A DNA stretch of 64,000 bases, taken from positions 129,826-193,825 of the forward strand of contig NZ_JBKHKJ010000005.1 of NCBI RefSeq assembly GCF_046546515.1, written 5' to 3'. Made by a program: the position numbers and the translations under genes. The notes beneath the pieces are model-generated. The model was not told where the DNA came from, searched no databases, and worked only from the letters and a program-made list of their open reading frames with translations. The DNA is from Parasediminibacterium sp046546515 (GTDB taxonomy: Bacteria > Bacteroidota > Bacteroidia > Chitinophagales > Chitinophagaceae). Position 1 is the first letter of the stretch; every line of letters starts with the position of its first letter. Below are positions 1 to 8,512 of this stretch, piece after piece.

Positions 1-949
1 AGGCGGTTAACACAGAAAGGTCATAACGGGAAATAGCAGGGTGTTTTGATAAGTCCCATCGCGATTTGATGCCATCGCTGCACATAATAATGGTTTGCCC
101 TTTTTCATAAGCAACTTCTTGTGTGTTGAGGGCATTGGGTAAATTTAACCCAATAATACCATTGTAAGAAAGGTAATTTTTTGAACTTTGGCTATTGATA
201 ATTTTAATAGAAATGTTGCCAACGCCACAGATGGCCCATTTTCTTTCGGTAATATCAAAAACGGCTATGGTGCCTACTAGCCCTCTTGTTTTTTTTACAT
301 TCAAATGTATATCCCTGATAATTGGCACGGGTTCTATTTCGGTAGATTTCAGGAATATTTCCCCTGCTTTTTCAATTGCTAGCTCGGCCTCTGGCCCATG
401 GCCTAACCCATCGCCTAAAAAAAGTTTGAGGTGGGTATTGGAAAGGGTATAATAAAATCCATCGCCACAGGCATTGTCATTATGCAAAGACAATATAAGG
501 TTTCTAATATCTATTTTTGGAGGCTTGATATATAGGGCAGGTTCTTCATTAAAAACCCTGATTAAAGTAATGGTACCCCAGTCTTTTTGGGAATATACCT
601 GAAAAACATCAGATAATCTTTTCATGGCGCCCATGCCGTGCCCAAGCGTATTTTTTGTAGAAATGCCATCCTCCAAAACAAGGCTTAGGTTTGCAATGCC
701 ATGCCCATTATCTATGCCTATAATCTCAATTCCTTGTATATTGTTTTCTTCTATTAGTTTTACCAGTATGTTGCCCCCGCCCCCGTGCTTCACCAAATTG
801 CTAGCTAGTTCAGACACTATAATGTCTATTTCCCCTACTTTCCGGGTAGAAAAATTACCAGTTACCGCTAGTGCATGGATTTCTTTTTTGAGGATAGCAA
901 AATAGCTTCTATCATCGGCCTTAAAATATGAATGAAACCTTCTGACCAT
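1..949 (-). CDS. Partial ATP-binding SpoIIE-type protein phosphatase (RsbT-like kinase domain fused to PP2C)
   Basis: The reading frame starts at ATG 949 and runs leftward off the window without a stop, so the C-terminus is missing. The first ~135 residues form a GHKL/HATPase domain like RsbT and RsbW: an N-box (ELASNLVKHGGGG), then DNGHGI and LGHGMGA. The rest is a PP2C/SpoIIE phosphatase with the metal-binding GDGLGHG and a later CSDGI. In stressosome modules a protein of this kind acts as the feedback phosphatase (RsbX role) or as a downstream switch. It is the last visible gene of the leftward rsbR-rsbS-rsbT set, separated from rsbT by 173 bp containing a palindromic repeat. The domain assignment is strong; the partner protein is not visible. 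Confidence 0.85.
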   Translation of the reverse strand, partial: MVRRFHSYFKADDRSYFAILKKEIHALAVTGNFSTRKVGEIDIIVSELASNLVKHGGGGNILVKLIEENNIQGIEIIGIDNGHGIANLSLVLEDGISTKNTLGHGMGAMKRLSDVFQVYSQKDWGTITLIRVFNEEPALYIKPPKIDIRNLILSLHNDNACGDGFYYTLSNTHLKLFLGDGLGHGPEAELAIEKAGEIFLKSTEIEPVPIIRDIHLNVKKTRGLVGTIAVFDITERKWAICGVGNISIKIINSQSSKNYLSYNGIIGLNLPNALNTQEVAYEKGQTIIMCSDGIKSRWDLSKHPAISRYDLSVLTA

Positions 950-1010
950 TTTTGAGTTGATTATTCAAACTATATATACATTACTAATCAAGTTGTCACT
1001 TTTATTTGTA

Positions 1011-1069
1011 GCCACGAATGCACTAATGGCACTAATGTTTTTATTCGTGCTTATTCGTGCATTCGTGGC
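1011..1069. repeat. Short palindromic repeat (GCCACGAATGCAC family)
   Basis: GCCACGAATGCAC at 1011-1023 is exactly the reverse complement of 1057-1069, with a 33-bp centre. It is the smallest clean member of an interspersed family whose arms read GCCACGAAGGCAC / GTGCCTTCGTGGC elsewhere in the window. Confidence 0.85.
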
Positions 1070-1122
1070 AAATTACCTAGATGTCCTATGTGGTGAGTAG
1101 GAACTATTTATTTTAGGCAATC

Positions 1123-1536
1123 CTATCCATTTTTCCATTTTAAAATGGTAACAGTTGTTCCTTCACCTACAATGCTTTTTATGTCAAATTCACTTACAAG
1201 CCTTTTAGCTCCCGGCAACCCAATCCCCAAACTTTTGCCAGTGGAAAATCCGTCTTTCATAGCCATTGCAATATCTTTTATGCCAGGCCCCTCATCTTTA
1301 AATATTAGGCGGATGCCCGTGTTTCGATTTTCGCTTACCACTTCTATAGTTGCTTTTCCACCGCCGCCATATTTTAGCATGTTACGTGCTAGTTCACTTG
1401 CGGCTGTAATCAGCTTTGTTTGGTTTACCAGGCTCATACCAATTTTTACTGCATATTCTTTTACACGGTTGCGGTAAGGCACCACATCCTGCTCTTTTTC
1501 AATTTGAATTGCATCTTTATTCAGTATTAGCTTCAT
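1123..1536 (-). CDS. rsbT: Anti-sigma regulatory factor / serine kinase, RsbT-like
   Basis: A 137-residue single-domain GHKL ATPase. The N-box is ELARNMLKYGGGG (about residues 49-61), followed by DEGPGI (about 82-87) and the ATP-lid region SLGIGLPGAKRL. Length and motifs match RsbT, the switch kinase that phosphorylates RsbR and RsbS in the stressosome and is then released to activate a phosphatase or other partner. Its start overlaps the end of rsbS by 20 bp, which points to translational coupling. The RsbT call rests on family motifs plus the rsbR-rsbS-rsbT order, which is the canonical order. Confidence 0.9.
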   Translation of the reverse strand: MKLILNKDAIQIEKEQDVVPYRNRVKEYAVKIGMSLVNQTKLITAASELARNMLKYGGGGKATIEVVSENRNTGIRLIFKDEGPGIKDIAMAMKDGFSTGKSLGIGLPGAKRLVSEFDIKSIVGEGTTVTILKWKNG

Positions 1537-1915
1537 CGTCCAATAGTTCTTTATCGTATGAGCCCACTTTTTTCTTAAGTAATTCCATCCCTTTTTCTAT
1601 GTTCAATGCCGTGCTTACGCCTTTTAATTCCAAGCCTAATTCAATTAACGTAATGGCGACCGCCGGTTGCATCCCAACTACCACGGTTTCGGCATCCATT
1701 ATCTTAGACATACTCCCGATATTCCCCAGAATGCGCCCCATGAACGAATCTACAATTGAAAGCGCCGAAATATCAATCAATACACCCTTCGCTTGTGTTT
1801 TATATACCATTTGCACTAGGTCTGCTTCCAAATTTGTTGCCAAACGATCATAAAGGTCTATTTGGATAGTTACCAGCAGCAAATTGCCCATTTTTAAAAT
1901 AGGGATACGGTCCAT
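1517..1915 (-). CDS. rsbS: Stressosome scaffold protein RsbS (STAS domain)
   Basis: A 132-residue protein made almost entirely of one STAS domain. The segment DISALSIVDSFMGR (about residues 48-61) contains the serine in the position of the phosphorylated Ser59 of Bacillus subtilis RsbS (VVDSF context). RsbS forms the stressosome shell with RsbR and sequesters RsbT until it is phosphorylated. It lies 18 bp downstream of rsbR and overlaps rsbT. A C-terminal acidic tail (LLDDEANTE) follows the STAS core. Confidence 0.9.
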   Translation of the reverse strand: MDRIPILKMGNLLLVTIQIDLYDRLATNLEADLVQMVYKTQAKGVLIDISALSIVDSFMGRILGNIGSMSKIMDAETVVVGMQPAVAITLIELGLELKGVSTALNIEKGMELLKKKVGSYDKELLDDEANTE

Positions 1916-1933
1916 AACTTATAGTATATTTTT

Positions 1934-2785
1934 TTATTTGAGCGATTTTTTCACTTCTAATTGTAACAATCCGAAAGCATATTTTAAAGCACTCGCAAGC
2001 GTGGCTTTGGTAACAATATTAGACAAATCGATGCCTAAATGCACAACTGTCTGTGCAATTTCTGGGCGTATGCCGCTGATGATACATTCAGCACCCATCA
2101 ACCTCGTTGCGGCCACTGTTTTAATCAAGTGTTGCGCTACTAAAGAATCTACAGCAGGTACCCCAGAAATATCCAAAATGGCAATGGTGCTTCCACTTTG
2201 TACAATTTCCTCCAACAAATTTTCCATTACAACTTGTGTCCGGGAACTATCCAAAGTCCCAATGATAGGCAATGCCAATATGCCATCCCAAAGGCGGATT
2301 ACTGGCGTTGAAATATCTGTAATTTCACTCGTTTGACGAATAATTACTTCCTCACGGCCTTTAATGAAAGTTTCAAAGGTGGTTACACCTAAGTTGTCCA
2401 TCAACTTGTTTATTTTTAAGCTAGCTTCGTACAAAGCAGTGGGGTCGCTTTTTAATTCATCCTGCAAAACTTTCTGAAAAGCGTCTTTTAGGCTAAAAAC
2501 ATAAATGCCTGTTTCCCTTGGTGAAAAACCTTGCCTTGCCCTTGATATAGAAATGCCTGACAATAATTCGTTTACGGTTTCAAAATCGGAAGCATTTTCT
2601 TCCGTCATGTTCGTATCTGTAATAGCCTTTAGCAAAGCATCAAGCAATTCGCTAGACTGTTCCCTTAAATCTTCATTGCTCATCAAATCTTCCCGGAGCG
2701 TTTCGTTGGCCAATTGCCTTGTCATCCAATCTTCCAAGATTTGCTTCCGCTTTTTTTGAAGTAATTTCGATATACTATTGTTCAT
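1934..2785 (-). CDS. rsbR: Stressosome sensor/co-antagonist RsbR (C-terminal STAS domain)
   Basis: The N-terminal ~150 residues are a helical domain like the RsbR sensor regions (EDWMTRQ near the start, then a four-helix-type region); the C-terminal ~120 residues are a STAS domain. The two phosphoacceptor positions known from B. subtilis RsbR (Thr171, Thr205) appear here as serines in GTLDSSRTQ and DISGVPAVDSLVAQ. I use ATG 2785 (MNNSISKLLQ...); an in-frame TTG 18 bp upstream is possible but has no support. First gene of the leftward rsbR-S-T operon. What the N-terminal domain senses cannot be read from sequence; it shows no haem or flavin motif I recognise. Confidence 0.88.
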   Translation of the reverse strand: MNNSISKLLQKKRKQILEDWMTRQLANETLREDLMSNEDLREQSSELLDALLKAITDTNMTEENASDFETVNELLSGISISRARQGFSPRETGIYVFSLKDAFQKVLQDELKSDPTALYEASLKINKLMDNLGVTTFETFIKGREEVIIRQTSEITDISTPVIRLWDGILALPIIGTLDSSRTQVVMENLLEEIVQSGSTIAILDISGVPAVDSLVAQHLIKTVAATRLMGAECIISGIRPEIAQTVVHLGIDLSNIVTKATLASALKYAFGLLQLEVKKSLK

Positions 2786-2912
2786 CTGCTGCTTTTTAGG
2801 CAACCAAAGTACCTTTAAATTATTAGTTATTTGAAATTAATATTTTTTTTTTAATTTTAAAATTACGGCTTCATAAAAACACTACTTTTATTATTAGCTT
2901 CGTCCGCTAGCT

Positions 2913-3240
2913 GGGCAAAACGAAAACCTTTGCACATTTTTTATAATATCCATTTTATTGGGGTTTTTATTAAAATAGTTTCAGTTTTGCCAATTTTCGA
3001 TTTTTTTTGCTCATTTGTCGTTTTTGAAAAATCGCTTTCACTCATTTAAAACATTGATTATCAACAATATCGGAAAAAAATTATGCGTGTTTTGTGCGTA
3101 TTTTGTGCGTACTTTTTGAGTGATTTGTGCGTGATTTATGAGTGATTTGTGAGAAAAACTGAGTGATTTTATGCCCATAAAACAAAACCCTATTTTGGCA
3201 ATACAACTATTTTAATATTAGTAAAAAAAGAACTACGATT
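2913..3240 (-). repeat. Diverged copy of the 56.2-kb MITE-like element (core only)
   Basis: This stretch fills most of the gene-free gap 2786-3429. Read on the minus strand it matches 56331-56660: agttctttttttactaat, then TTAAAATAGT, then an internal array of short motifs of the type TGATTTGTGCG / TTTTGTGCG, then ACTATTTTAATAAAAA and ATATTATAAAAAATG. The outer terminal inverted repeats seen at 56.2 kb are not present. The rest of the gap (2786-2912 and 3241-3429) is AT-rich and holds no gene I can support. Confidence 0.75.
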
Positions 3241-3429
3241 TAGCTTGGGTTGTTTTGCCCCCATTCTTTAATCTAAATATTGAACGAAGGTAAACTAAAT
3301 ATATTAGCATTTTGAAAAAAACAAATTTTAAGTAAATACATTCCTATCATATTGATAATTCAGCAAATAAGGTTTTACTTTTACAAATAATGATAATAAT
3401 TGCGGAGTTCAGCTTAAACCAATTCAAAA

Positions 3430-3819
3430 ATGGAAAATAAAATAAAAGTTGTTGAATTGTTTGCAGGGGTTGGGGGGTTTAGAATAGGGCTTGAAGGATG
3501 GGGAAACAAATCTGCTTCATCGGGCTTTAAGGAGCAAATAGAACCGCAATACGAAATTGTTTGGAGTAACCAATGGGAACCATCCACTAAAACCCAATAT
3601 GCCTCTTTGGTTTACGAGCATCGCTTTGGTAAAGAAAACCATTGCAACCAAGATATTTCAACTGTTGAAGTAGAGGATATTCCAGACCACGATTTATTAG
3701 TGGGCGGGTTTCCTTGTCAAGACTATTCAGTTGCAACATCCCTAAAAAACTCAAAAGGGCTAATCGGGAAGAAAGGTGTTTTATGGTGGTCGATACACAA
3801 ACTCATTTCAGAGAAATAG
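3430..3819 (+). pseudogene. C5-cytosine DNA methyltransferase, N-terminal fragment
   Basis: 129 codons encode the first part of a C5-cytosine methyltransferase: the SAM-binding motif I (VVELFAGVGGFRIGLEG, residues 7-23) and motif IV with the catalytic Cys (GGFPCQDYSVA, about 92-102). The frame stops at TAG 3817 directly after VLWWSIHKLISEK. Motifs VI (ENV), VIII, the target-recognition domain and motifs IX-X, some 250 residues, are absent, so the product cannot methylate. The downstream Sau3AI-family remnant suggests it was the methylase of a GATC-type system. The truncation coincides with the left edge of an unrelated cassette at 3.82-4.85 kb. Confidence 0.85.
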
Positions 3820-3826
3820 AATAAAA

Positions 3827-4066
3827 ATGAACATTAAAACATTAATAGAAAACAATATAGAAAAAATAATCCCAGAGCTTTTTGATTGGGCAGAAACTTT
3901 TGATTGGGAATTGGATGAAGACGGCGAAAAAACACTTGAGCCTTATTATAAAGTTTTCAGTTTAGCTGAAAGATTAGAAAATGGTCAATGTAATGGTGAC
4001 GATTATAAAAACATACTCTTTCACATTGAACAAATCAATTACAACGAAATAATAATTAGGCTATAA
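3827..4066 (+). CDS. Small acidic protein of unknown function
   Basis: 79 residues from ATG 3827 (MNIKTLIENNIEK...), eight bases after the stop of the truncated methylase. It is acidic (WELDEDGEKTLEPYYK) and mostly helical, without signal peptide or membrane segment. I do not recognise the family. Its 3' end overlaps the convergent nuclease-like gene by 6 bp, so it belongs to the cassette that separates the methylase and Sau3AI stumps. An antitoxin- or immunity-like role would be a guess from its size, charge and place only. Confidence 0.5.
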   Translation: MNIKTLIENNIEKIIPELFDWAETFDWELDEDGEKTLEPYYKVFSLAERLENGQCNGDDYKNILFHIEQINYNEIIIRL

Positions 4067-4531
4067 GTTAATTTGAAATTGAATCCTCTTGTTCCTAATT
4101 CGTTGCTCTAATTCTTGAATAGTTAGTAAAGCAAAAGAAGAACCTTTTTCATTCAAGCTAACAAAACAAAATCGAAATTTACTACCTAAAATAGCACCAA
4201 AATTAAATTCATTTTCAGTTGCACCAAAAAAGAAGCCTTTAGGATTTTCAGGTAAATATTTTTTTGTAGTTTTTAGTTCAACTAGAATGATGTCTTCAAG
4301 ATAAGTTTGTAAAAAATGAGTATTTATAATTTTACCAACCATTTCTGGAATATAAATTAAATCGAAGGCTTGCAAAAAGCTATGTTTAATCTGCAATAAA
4401 TCTAACAATTCTTTCTTGGTTGCCAAATCAATTTTGAAAAACCCAGTATAATTTTCAATTAGGTAATTAACCCCTTCTTTTTCGGTGACATTGTTAGATA
4501 ATGTCAAAATAAACGAATGTTTTCGTGACAT
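4061..4531 (-). CDS. Putative restriction-endonuclease-like protein linked to a controller
   Basis: 156 residues. The segment EDIILVELKTTKK (about residues 83-95) has the shape of a PD-(D/E)XK nuclease core (beta strand ending in E-x-K), followed by GFFFGATENE and a hydrophobic strand. The start codon shares one base with the stop of the upstream XRE gene (TAATG), the coupled C-to-R arrangement typical of type II systems with a controller protein. No intact partner methylase is in the window. The nuclease assignment is inference from one motif and from context; the family is not one I can name. Confidence 0.5.
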   Translation of the reverse strand: MSRKHSFILTLSNNVTEKEGVNYLIENYTGFFKIDLATKKELLDLLQIKHSFLQAFDLIYIPEMVGKIINTHFLQTYLEDIILVELKTTKKYLPENPKGFFFGATENEFNFGAILGSKFRFCFVSLNEKGSSFALLTIQELEQRIRNKRIQFQINL

Positions 4532-4800
4532 TAATCTTCTGTTTTAATTTCGTATTTTTTAAAAGAATGTGTTGGATTTATGGAGCTAAAATCCAAAAGT
4601 TCTGAAATATTGATTTCAAATACTTTAGCAAATACAGCCATGTTAGTGAGAGAAATATTTCTTTCACCTCTTTCAATCATCCCAATATAAGTTCTGTGAA
4701 AACCAGTTGCAAAAGATAGTTTTTCTTGACTTAAATTTTTATCAATCCGTAATTGCTTAATTCTTAAACCAAATTCCTTAATAAGTTCTGCATTTAGCAT
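4531..4800 (-). CDS. XRE-family helix-turn-helix regulator, restriction controller-like
   Basis: 89 residues with one HTH_3 domain: LRIDKNLSQEKLSFATGFHR then TYIGMIERGERNIS (about residues 17-50), the pattern seen in C proteins that time expression of restriction enzymes. It is the first gene of a leftward two-gene unit and is coupled to the nuclease-like gene by a 1-bp overlap. An 11-bp inverted repeat just upstream (4812-4849) is a candidate operator for autoregulation. The HTH is certain; the controller role is inference from the arrangement. Confidence 0.8.
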   Translation of the reverse strand: MLNAELIKEFGLRIKQLRIDKNLSQEKLSFATGFHRTYIGMIERGERNISLTNMAVFAKVFEINISELLDFSSINPTHSFKKYEIKTED

Positions 4801-4811
4801 AATGCAAACCT

Positions 4812-4849
4812 ATACTCATTGTATGTTTTGATCAACCGACAATGTGTAT
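4812..4849 (-). promoter_or_regulatory. Candidate operator of the XRE controller
   Basis: ATACTCATTGT (4812-4822) and ACAATGTGTAT (4839-4849) form an inverted repeat with one mismatch and a 16-bp spacer, located 12-49 bp upstream of the XRE start codon. Position and symmetry fit a controller-protein site, but no binding data exist. Confidence 0.45.
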
Positions 4850-6003
4850 CATTACAAAACAAGGAGTACCGTTCTAAAGAACGTTTGGTACTCAATATCA
4901 TCAACTATCTTGAAGTAGTAAACCAAGAATTTGAAACCAGTTCTTTTTGGAAAAAGAATGCCAACATCCTTTTGATATTTTACCTGCACCAAGCTGGTTA
5001 CGATATACTTGATTTTGTTATCAAGTTAGTTGATGAATGGAATTTCCCAAACACAGATTTGGAAATCATCAAAAAGGATTGGCATCTGATTAAACAAAAA
5101 ATTGCAGATGGAAAGGCACACGAACTTTCAGAAGGAGATACATTTTATTTAGGGGCTTGCACAAAAGGTGCAAATGCAAACACCACACGAAAACAACCGT
5201 TTTGTGATATTCCTGCAAAACAAAGAGCCTATTCTTTGAAACAAGGTTATGTAAACCATATCATTGCTACGATAGCAAACGAGGAAACAATAGGGATTTA
5301 TGGCAAACTTATCCCATCGGTTGCCGTTGCCAAAAAGCAAACCATTGAGGAAATTGTAATTTCCAAGTTCGAGCCATATTACAACAATAGCATCCAGCAA
5401 ATACTTGATAAAATAGGTGCTGAAATAAACACCAAGGCAAAAAGTTTTTACGCCAACTTAACCAAGGCAATATTGGGCATTGAGTTAGACAAACAAATTG
5501 AAGAATTTGAAAAGGCAGAAATCTTTGTAAAAACGGTTAGGCTAAAAGAAAACAACTTGCCAAAAGAAGACATGTCGTTTCCTGCTTTCAAATTTGAGGA
5601 AATTGTACACCAAGAATGGGACGATTCGGATTTTAAAGATATTTTGGAACACAAATTTTTGTTTGTATTCTTTCAATTTGAAAATGAAGCACTTGTTTTG
5701 CGGAAAGTAAAATTTTGGAACATGCCTTATTCAGACATTCAAGAAACTGAAAAGGTATGGGCAAAAACTAAAGAAATTATTGGAAATGGAACCATTGTAA
5801 AAGCAATAAAGAACAATATCCGCTACACCAATTTCCCCAATAAAAAATTCAATACTGTTTCACACGTTAGGCCACATGCCAAAGATGCGGCAGACACTTA
5901 CCCTTTGCCCACAACAGACAGGCTAACACAGGCAAATGAATATACAAAACAATGCTTTTGGCTTAACAACACTTATGTTAGGGATGAGATATACTTGAAA
6001 TAA
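4819..6003 (+). pseudogene. Sau3AI-family type II restriction endonuclease lacking its N-terminal catalytic segment
   Basis: 394 codons from TTG 4819. From about residue 16 (YRSKERLVLNIINYLEV) the protein follows Sau3AI: SSFWKKN, then KAHELSEGDTFYLGACTKGA, DIPAKQRAYSLKQGY, MSFPAFKFEEIVHQEWDDS, and near the end HVRPHAKDAADTYPLP and QCFWLNNTYV. Sau3AI has about 75-80 residues before this point, including the MutH-type D...ExK active site (VELKAT region); none of that is encoded here, and the preceding bases belong to the XRE operator region. The fragment should be catalytically dead unless it acts as a DNA-binding subunit. Comparison with Sau3AI is from memory. Confidence 0.8.
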
Positions 6004-6026
6004 GCATGTTAAAAGTAGTAGGTTTT

Positions 6027-6047
6027 ACCGCTTAAAAGCGGTTTTTT
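6027..6047 (+). terminator. Rho-independent terminator after the Sau3AI remnant
   Basis: Stem ACCGCT/AGCGGT with loop TAAA, followed by six T, 24 bp after the stop of the upstream frame. Confidence 0.8.
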
Positions 6048-6140
6048 CCCTTTGTTGGTCTTCGCTCCATGAAGATAAAAGTAAAGATTTGAAATGCACC
6101 TCTTGCTACATATTACCTACTTCTTACGCCTAATTAATAA

Positions 6141-6634
6141 GGGTGCATAAAACTTTTTCGCTAGGGCTGCGTTTTTTGATTTCTCCAAAAACAGAGGCTA
6201 TTTAAAAAAAACTTATCTTTGTGCCATGAATGCACCTGATACAAAGCATTTACAAAGCTAGTTTTCAGGCAGCAGTATCGTAGTTCTTTTTTTACTAATA
6301 TTAAAATAGTAGTTTTTTAAAATTAGGGTATTATAATCCCTTATCAATAAATGATCACTTTATTATCATAAAACTATTATTCTACTATCAGTTTGGTATT
6401 ATTTTGGTATTATTCAATGATAGTAAAATATCATAAAATGATACTTATTTTTTCTACTAAAAATCGGCTAATAATATTGATAATCAATGGTTTACAAAGA
6501 ATGTTTGGATTTTAAAAAAAAAATCTGAAACCGCAAAAAGGCTCAAAATTAGCAAAACTAAAACTATTTTAATAAAAAGCCAGATAAAATAGATATTATA
6601 AAAAATGAACAAGGGTATTCGTTTTGCCCTACCA
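6141..6634 (+). repeat. Diverged, 3'-truncated copy of the 56.2-kb MITE-like element
   Basis: It opens with gggtgcataaaactttttcg (6141-6160), the same terminal sequence as the intact element at 56209, and shares later blocks: TTATCTTTGTGC, agttctttttttactaat, TTAAAATAGT, ACTATTTTAATAAAAA, ATATTATAAAAAATG. The internal array differs: here it is built on TATCATAAAA-type motifs, as is a related stretch at 31260-31370. The right terminal repeat is missing; homology ends at the stop codon of the MutS-like gene. No gene is visible between 6048 and 6634. Confidence 0.75.
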
Positions 6635-8437
6635 TTACCCCATTTCAATACCAATTTTCCGCATCAATATAGATGCGTTTAAACTCGTGCAAACACCTGC
6701 TTTCAATTTGTAGTCAAAATATAGTTCTTCGCCGTCAACTTGTGCATCAAAGTGGTAGTTGGCAATATTTTGGGGGTAGTTGCTTTCCTCTGCCGCCAAG
6801 GCTACATCGTGGGTGGCAAGGATGGCCACGGTGTTCTGGGCTATAAATTGCTTTATCAATGCCTTTGAGCCTGTGTGCCTGTCAAGCGAGTTGGTGCCAC
6901 GCAGTATTTCATCCAGCAATATCAATACTTTTTCCTTTTGGTTTACTGCTTCTATAATGCTCCTAAGTTTTTTGAGCTCGGCATAAAAAGTAGAAGTGCT
7001 TTCTGCCAAGTTATCTGCAATCCTCATGCTGCTCAGCAGCCTTGCGTTAGCAACGGTAAATGCCTCGGCACAAACGGGGCTGCCTATCAATGCCAGCACC
7101 ATGTTGCAGCCAATGCTCCTAAGGAAAGTGCTTTTGCCAGCCATGTTGGAGCCTGTAATCAATGATATTTTGCCAGTGCCATGGGTGCTGAAGGAATTGG
7201 CAACGCTTTTGTCAGGGTTGATTAACGGATGCCCTGCATTGGTAGCTTCAAGGGTAAAATAATTGTCTGCAATATTGGGGAAACACCAGTTTGGGTGGTT
7301 GAAAGATAATATGGACAATGAGTTAATCACTTCCATTTCTGCAATTGCCTCGAACCAATGGGTGATAAAATGTTTGTTGTCCCGTTTCCATGCATTCAGT
7401 GCCCTAGCTTGCCATACATCCCACAAGAAAACGGTGTTTAGCACCAAGAACAAATAAGTATTTAAGCGTAGGTCAAAACGTTGCAAAATGCTTTTTAATG
7501 CGCCTATTTCCACAGATGCCTTGGTATTGTTGTGGATGAGTTGCTGCTGCAATGCTTTTAAAGTAGCCGTGCTGAATGGCGCATCTTCTATCAAGGTAAC
7601 CAATGCTGCCAATACACTTGTTTCTGCCACTATCTTAGAGAGCTGCTCATAAGGCTTCATTACTTTTTTGCTTTGCCAAAAGGCAAAAACAAGGCAGCAT
7701 GCCAGCAGAAGCGACAATTGGTAAGTTGCAAATAAGCCTAATATGTTTAACAGTATGGCACCCAAGGTAAAAGTAGCATACATAGGCAAAACAAATTTCC
7801 AGTAGTTTTCTTGGAAAAGGGCTTGGGTGTCTTGCAGCCAGTCTTTTATTTTTTGTTGGGTGGCAATGGTAACAGCCTCTTGTTGCCCAATGGCTTGCAA
7901 TTGTTGCCGCCACTGTACATTGCTAGCCAATTCTTTAATGGCTTCATGCCTTGCGGCAATGGCTTTATTGCCCAATGCACTTAATAAATTAGCTGCAAGC
8001 AATGCTTTACCCTGCTGGGTACTGCAACGGTTGACGTATTGGTACAAAGATGCTGGGCCAAACAAATCTAAATCGTTAGCATAGCCATGCAAGGCAGGGG
8101 AGAAGCTTATCCCGTTTTCACGGTGCAGGTATTGGTGCTGCATTATTTTCAGTTCCTCTTTGTTAACCTGCACCAATATTTCTGTGTGTGCTATTGCCTT
8201 GCTGTTCTTTGCATCTTTTGCTACCAGAATGAGGAACAATGCAATACCAAGCAAAATAATAATACACCCTGTGGCAAATGAAAACGGAAAAGCAAGGTAA
8301 GCTAGCCCAACAGTAATGGCAACACAAAGGAAACGCCCCCATGCAAGCCTAGTTTTTGTATTGTTTAAACCAGCCAGTTTTTTAAAGTGGGTTTCTAGTT
8401 GTTGCTCATACACTTGTGCCGCCGCCATATCCTTCAT
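6635..8437 (-). CDS. Membrane-anchored MutS-like ATPase
   Basis: 600 residues. The C-terminal ~200 residues are a MutS-type ATPase: Walker A GSNMAGKST, the ST...F segment AESTSTFYAELKKL, Walker B LILLDEILRGTNS, and ATHD. The N-terminal part lacks the mismatch-recognition domain of MutS and instead carries two hydrophobic segments (about residues 33-75), two more (about 215-255) and one near 335, so the protein is probably in the inner membrane. Such MutS-family members are widespread in Bacteroidota and their function is unknown; mismatch repair is unlikely. A start at the fourth residue (ATG 8428) is equally possible. Confidence 0.8.
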   Translation of the reverse strand: MKDMAAAQVYEQQLETHFKKLAGLNNTKTRLAWGRFLCVAITVGLAYLAFPFSFATGCIIILLGIALFLILVAKDAKNSKAIAHTEILVQVNKEELKIMQHQYLHRENGISFSPALHGYANDLDLFGPASLYQYVNRCSTQQGKALLAANLLSALGNKAIAARHEAIKELASNVQWRQQLQAIGQQEAVTIATQQKIKDWLQDTQALFQENYWKFVLPMYATFTLGAILLNILGLFATYQLSLLLACCLVFAFWQSKKVMKPYEQLSKIVAETSVLAALVTLIEDAPFSTATLKALQQQLIHNNTKASVEIGALKSILQRFDLRLNTYLFLVLNTVFLWDVWQARALNAWKRDNKHFITHWFEAIAEMEVINSLSILSFNHPNWCFPNIADNYFTLEATNAGHPLINPDKSVANSFSTHGTGKISLITGSNMAGKSTFLRSIGCNMVLALIGSPVCAEAFTVANARLLSSMRIADNLAESTSTFYAELKKLRSIIEAVNQKEKVLILLDEILRGTNSLDRHTGSKALIKQFIAQNTVAILATHDVALAAEESNYPQNIANYHFDAQVDGEELYFDYKLKAGVCTSLNASILMRKIGIEMG

Positions 8438-8512
8438 GCGTACAAACGTATAAAAAAGATGCCAAACACGACATAGGGACCGGAATGGAGGTAGTAACTT
8501 TGCATTCCTATA

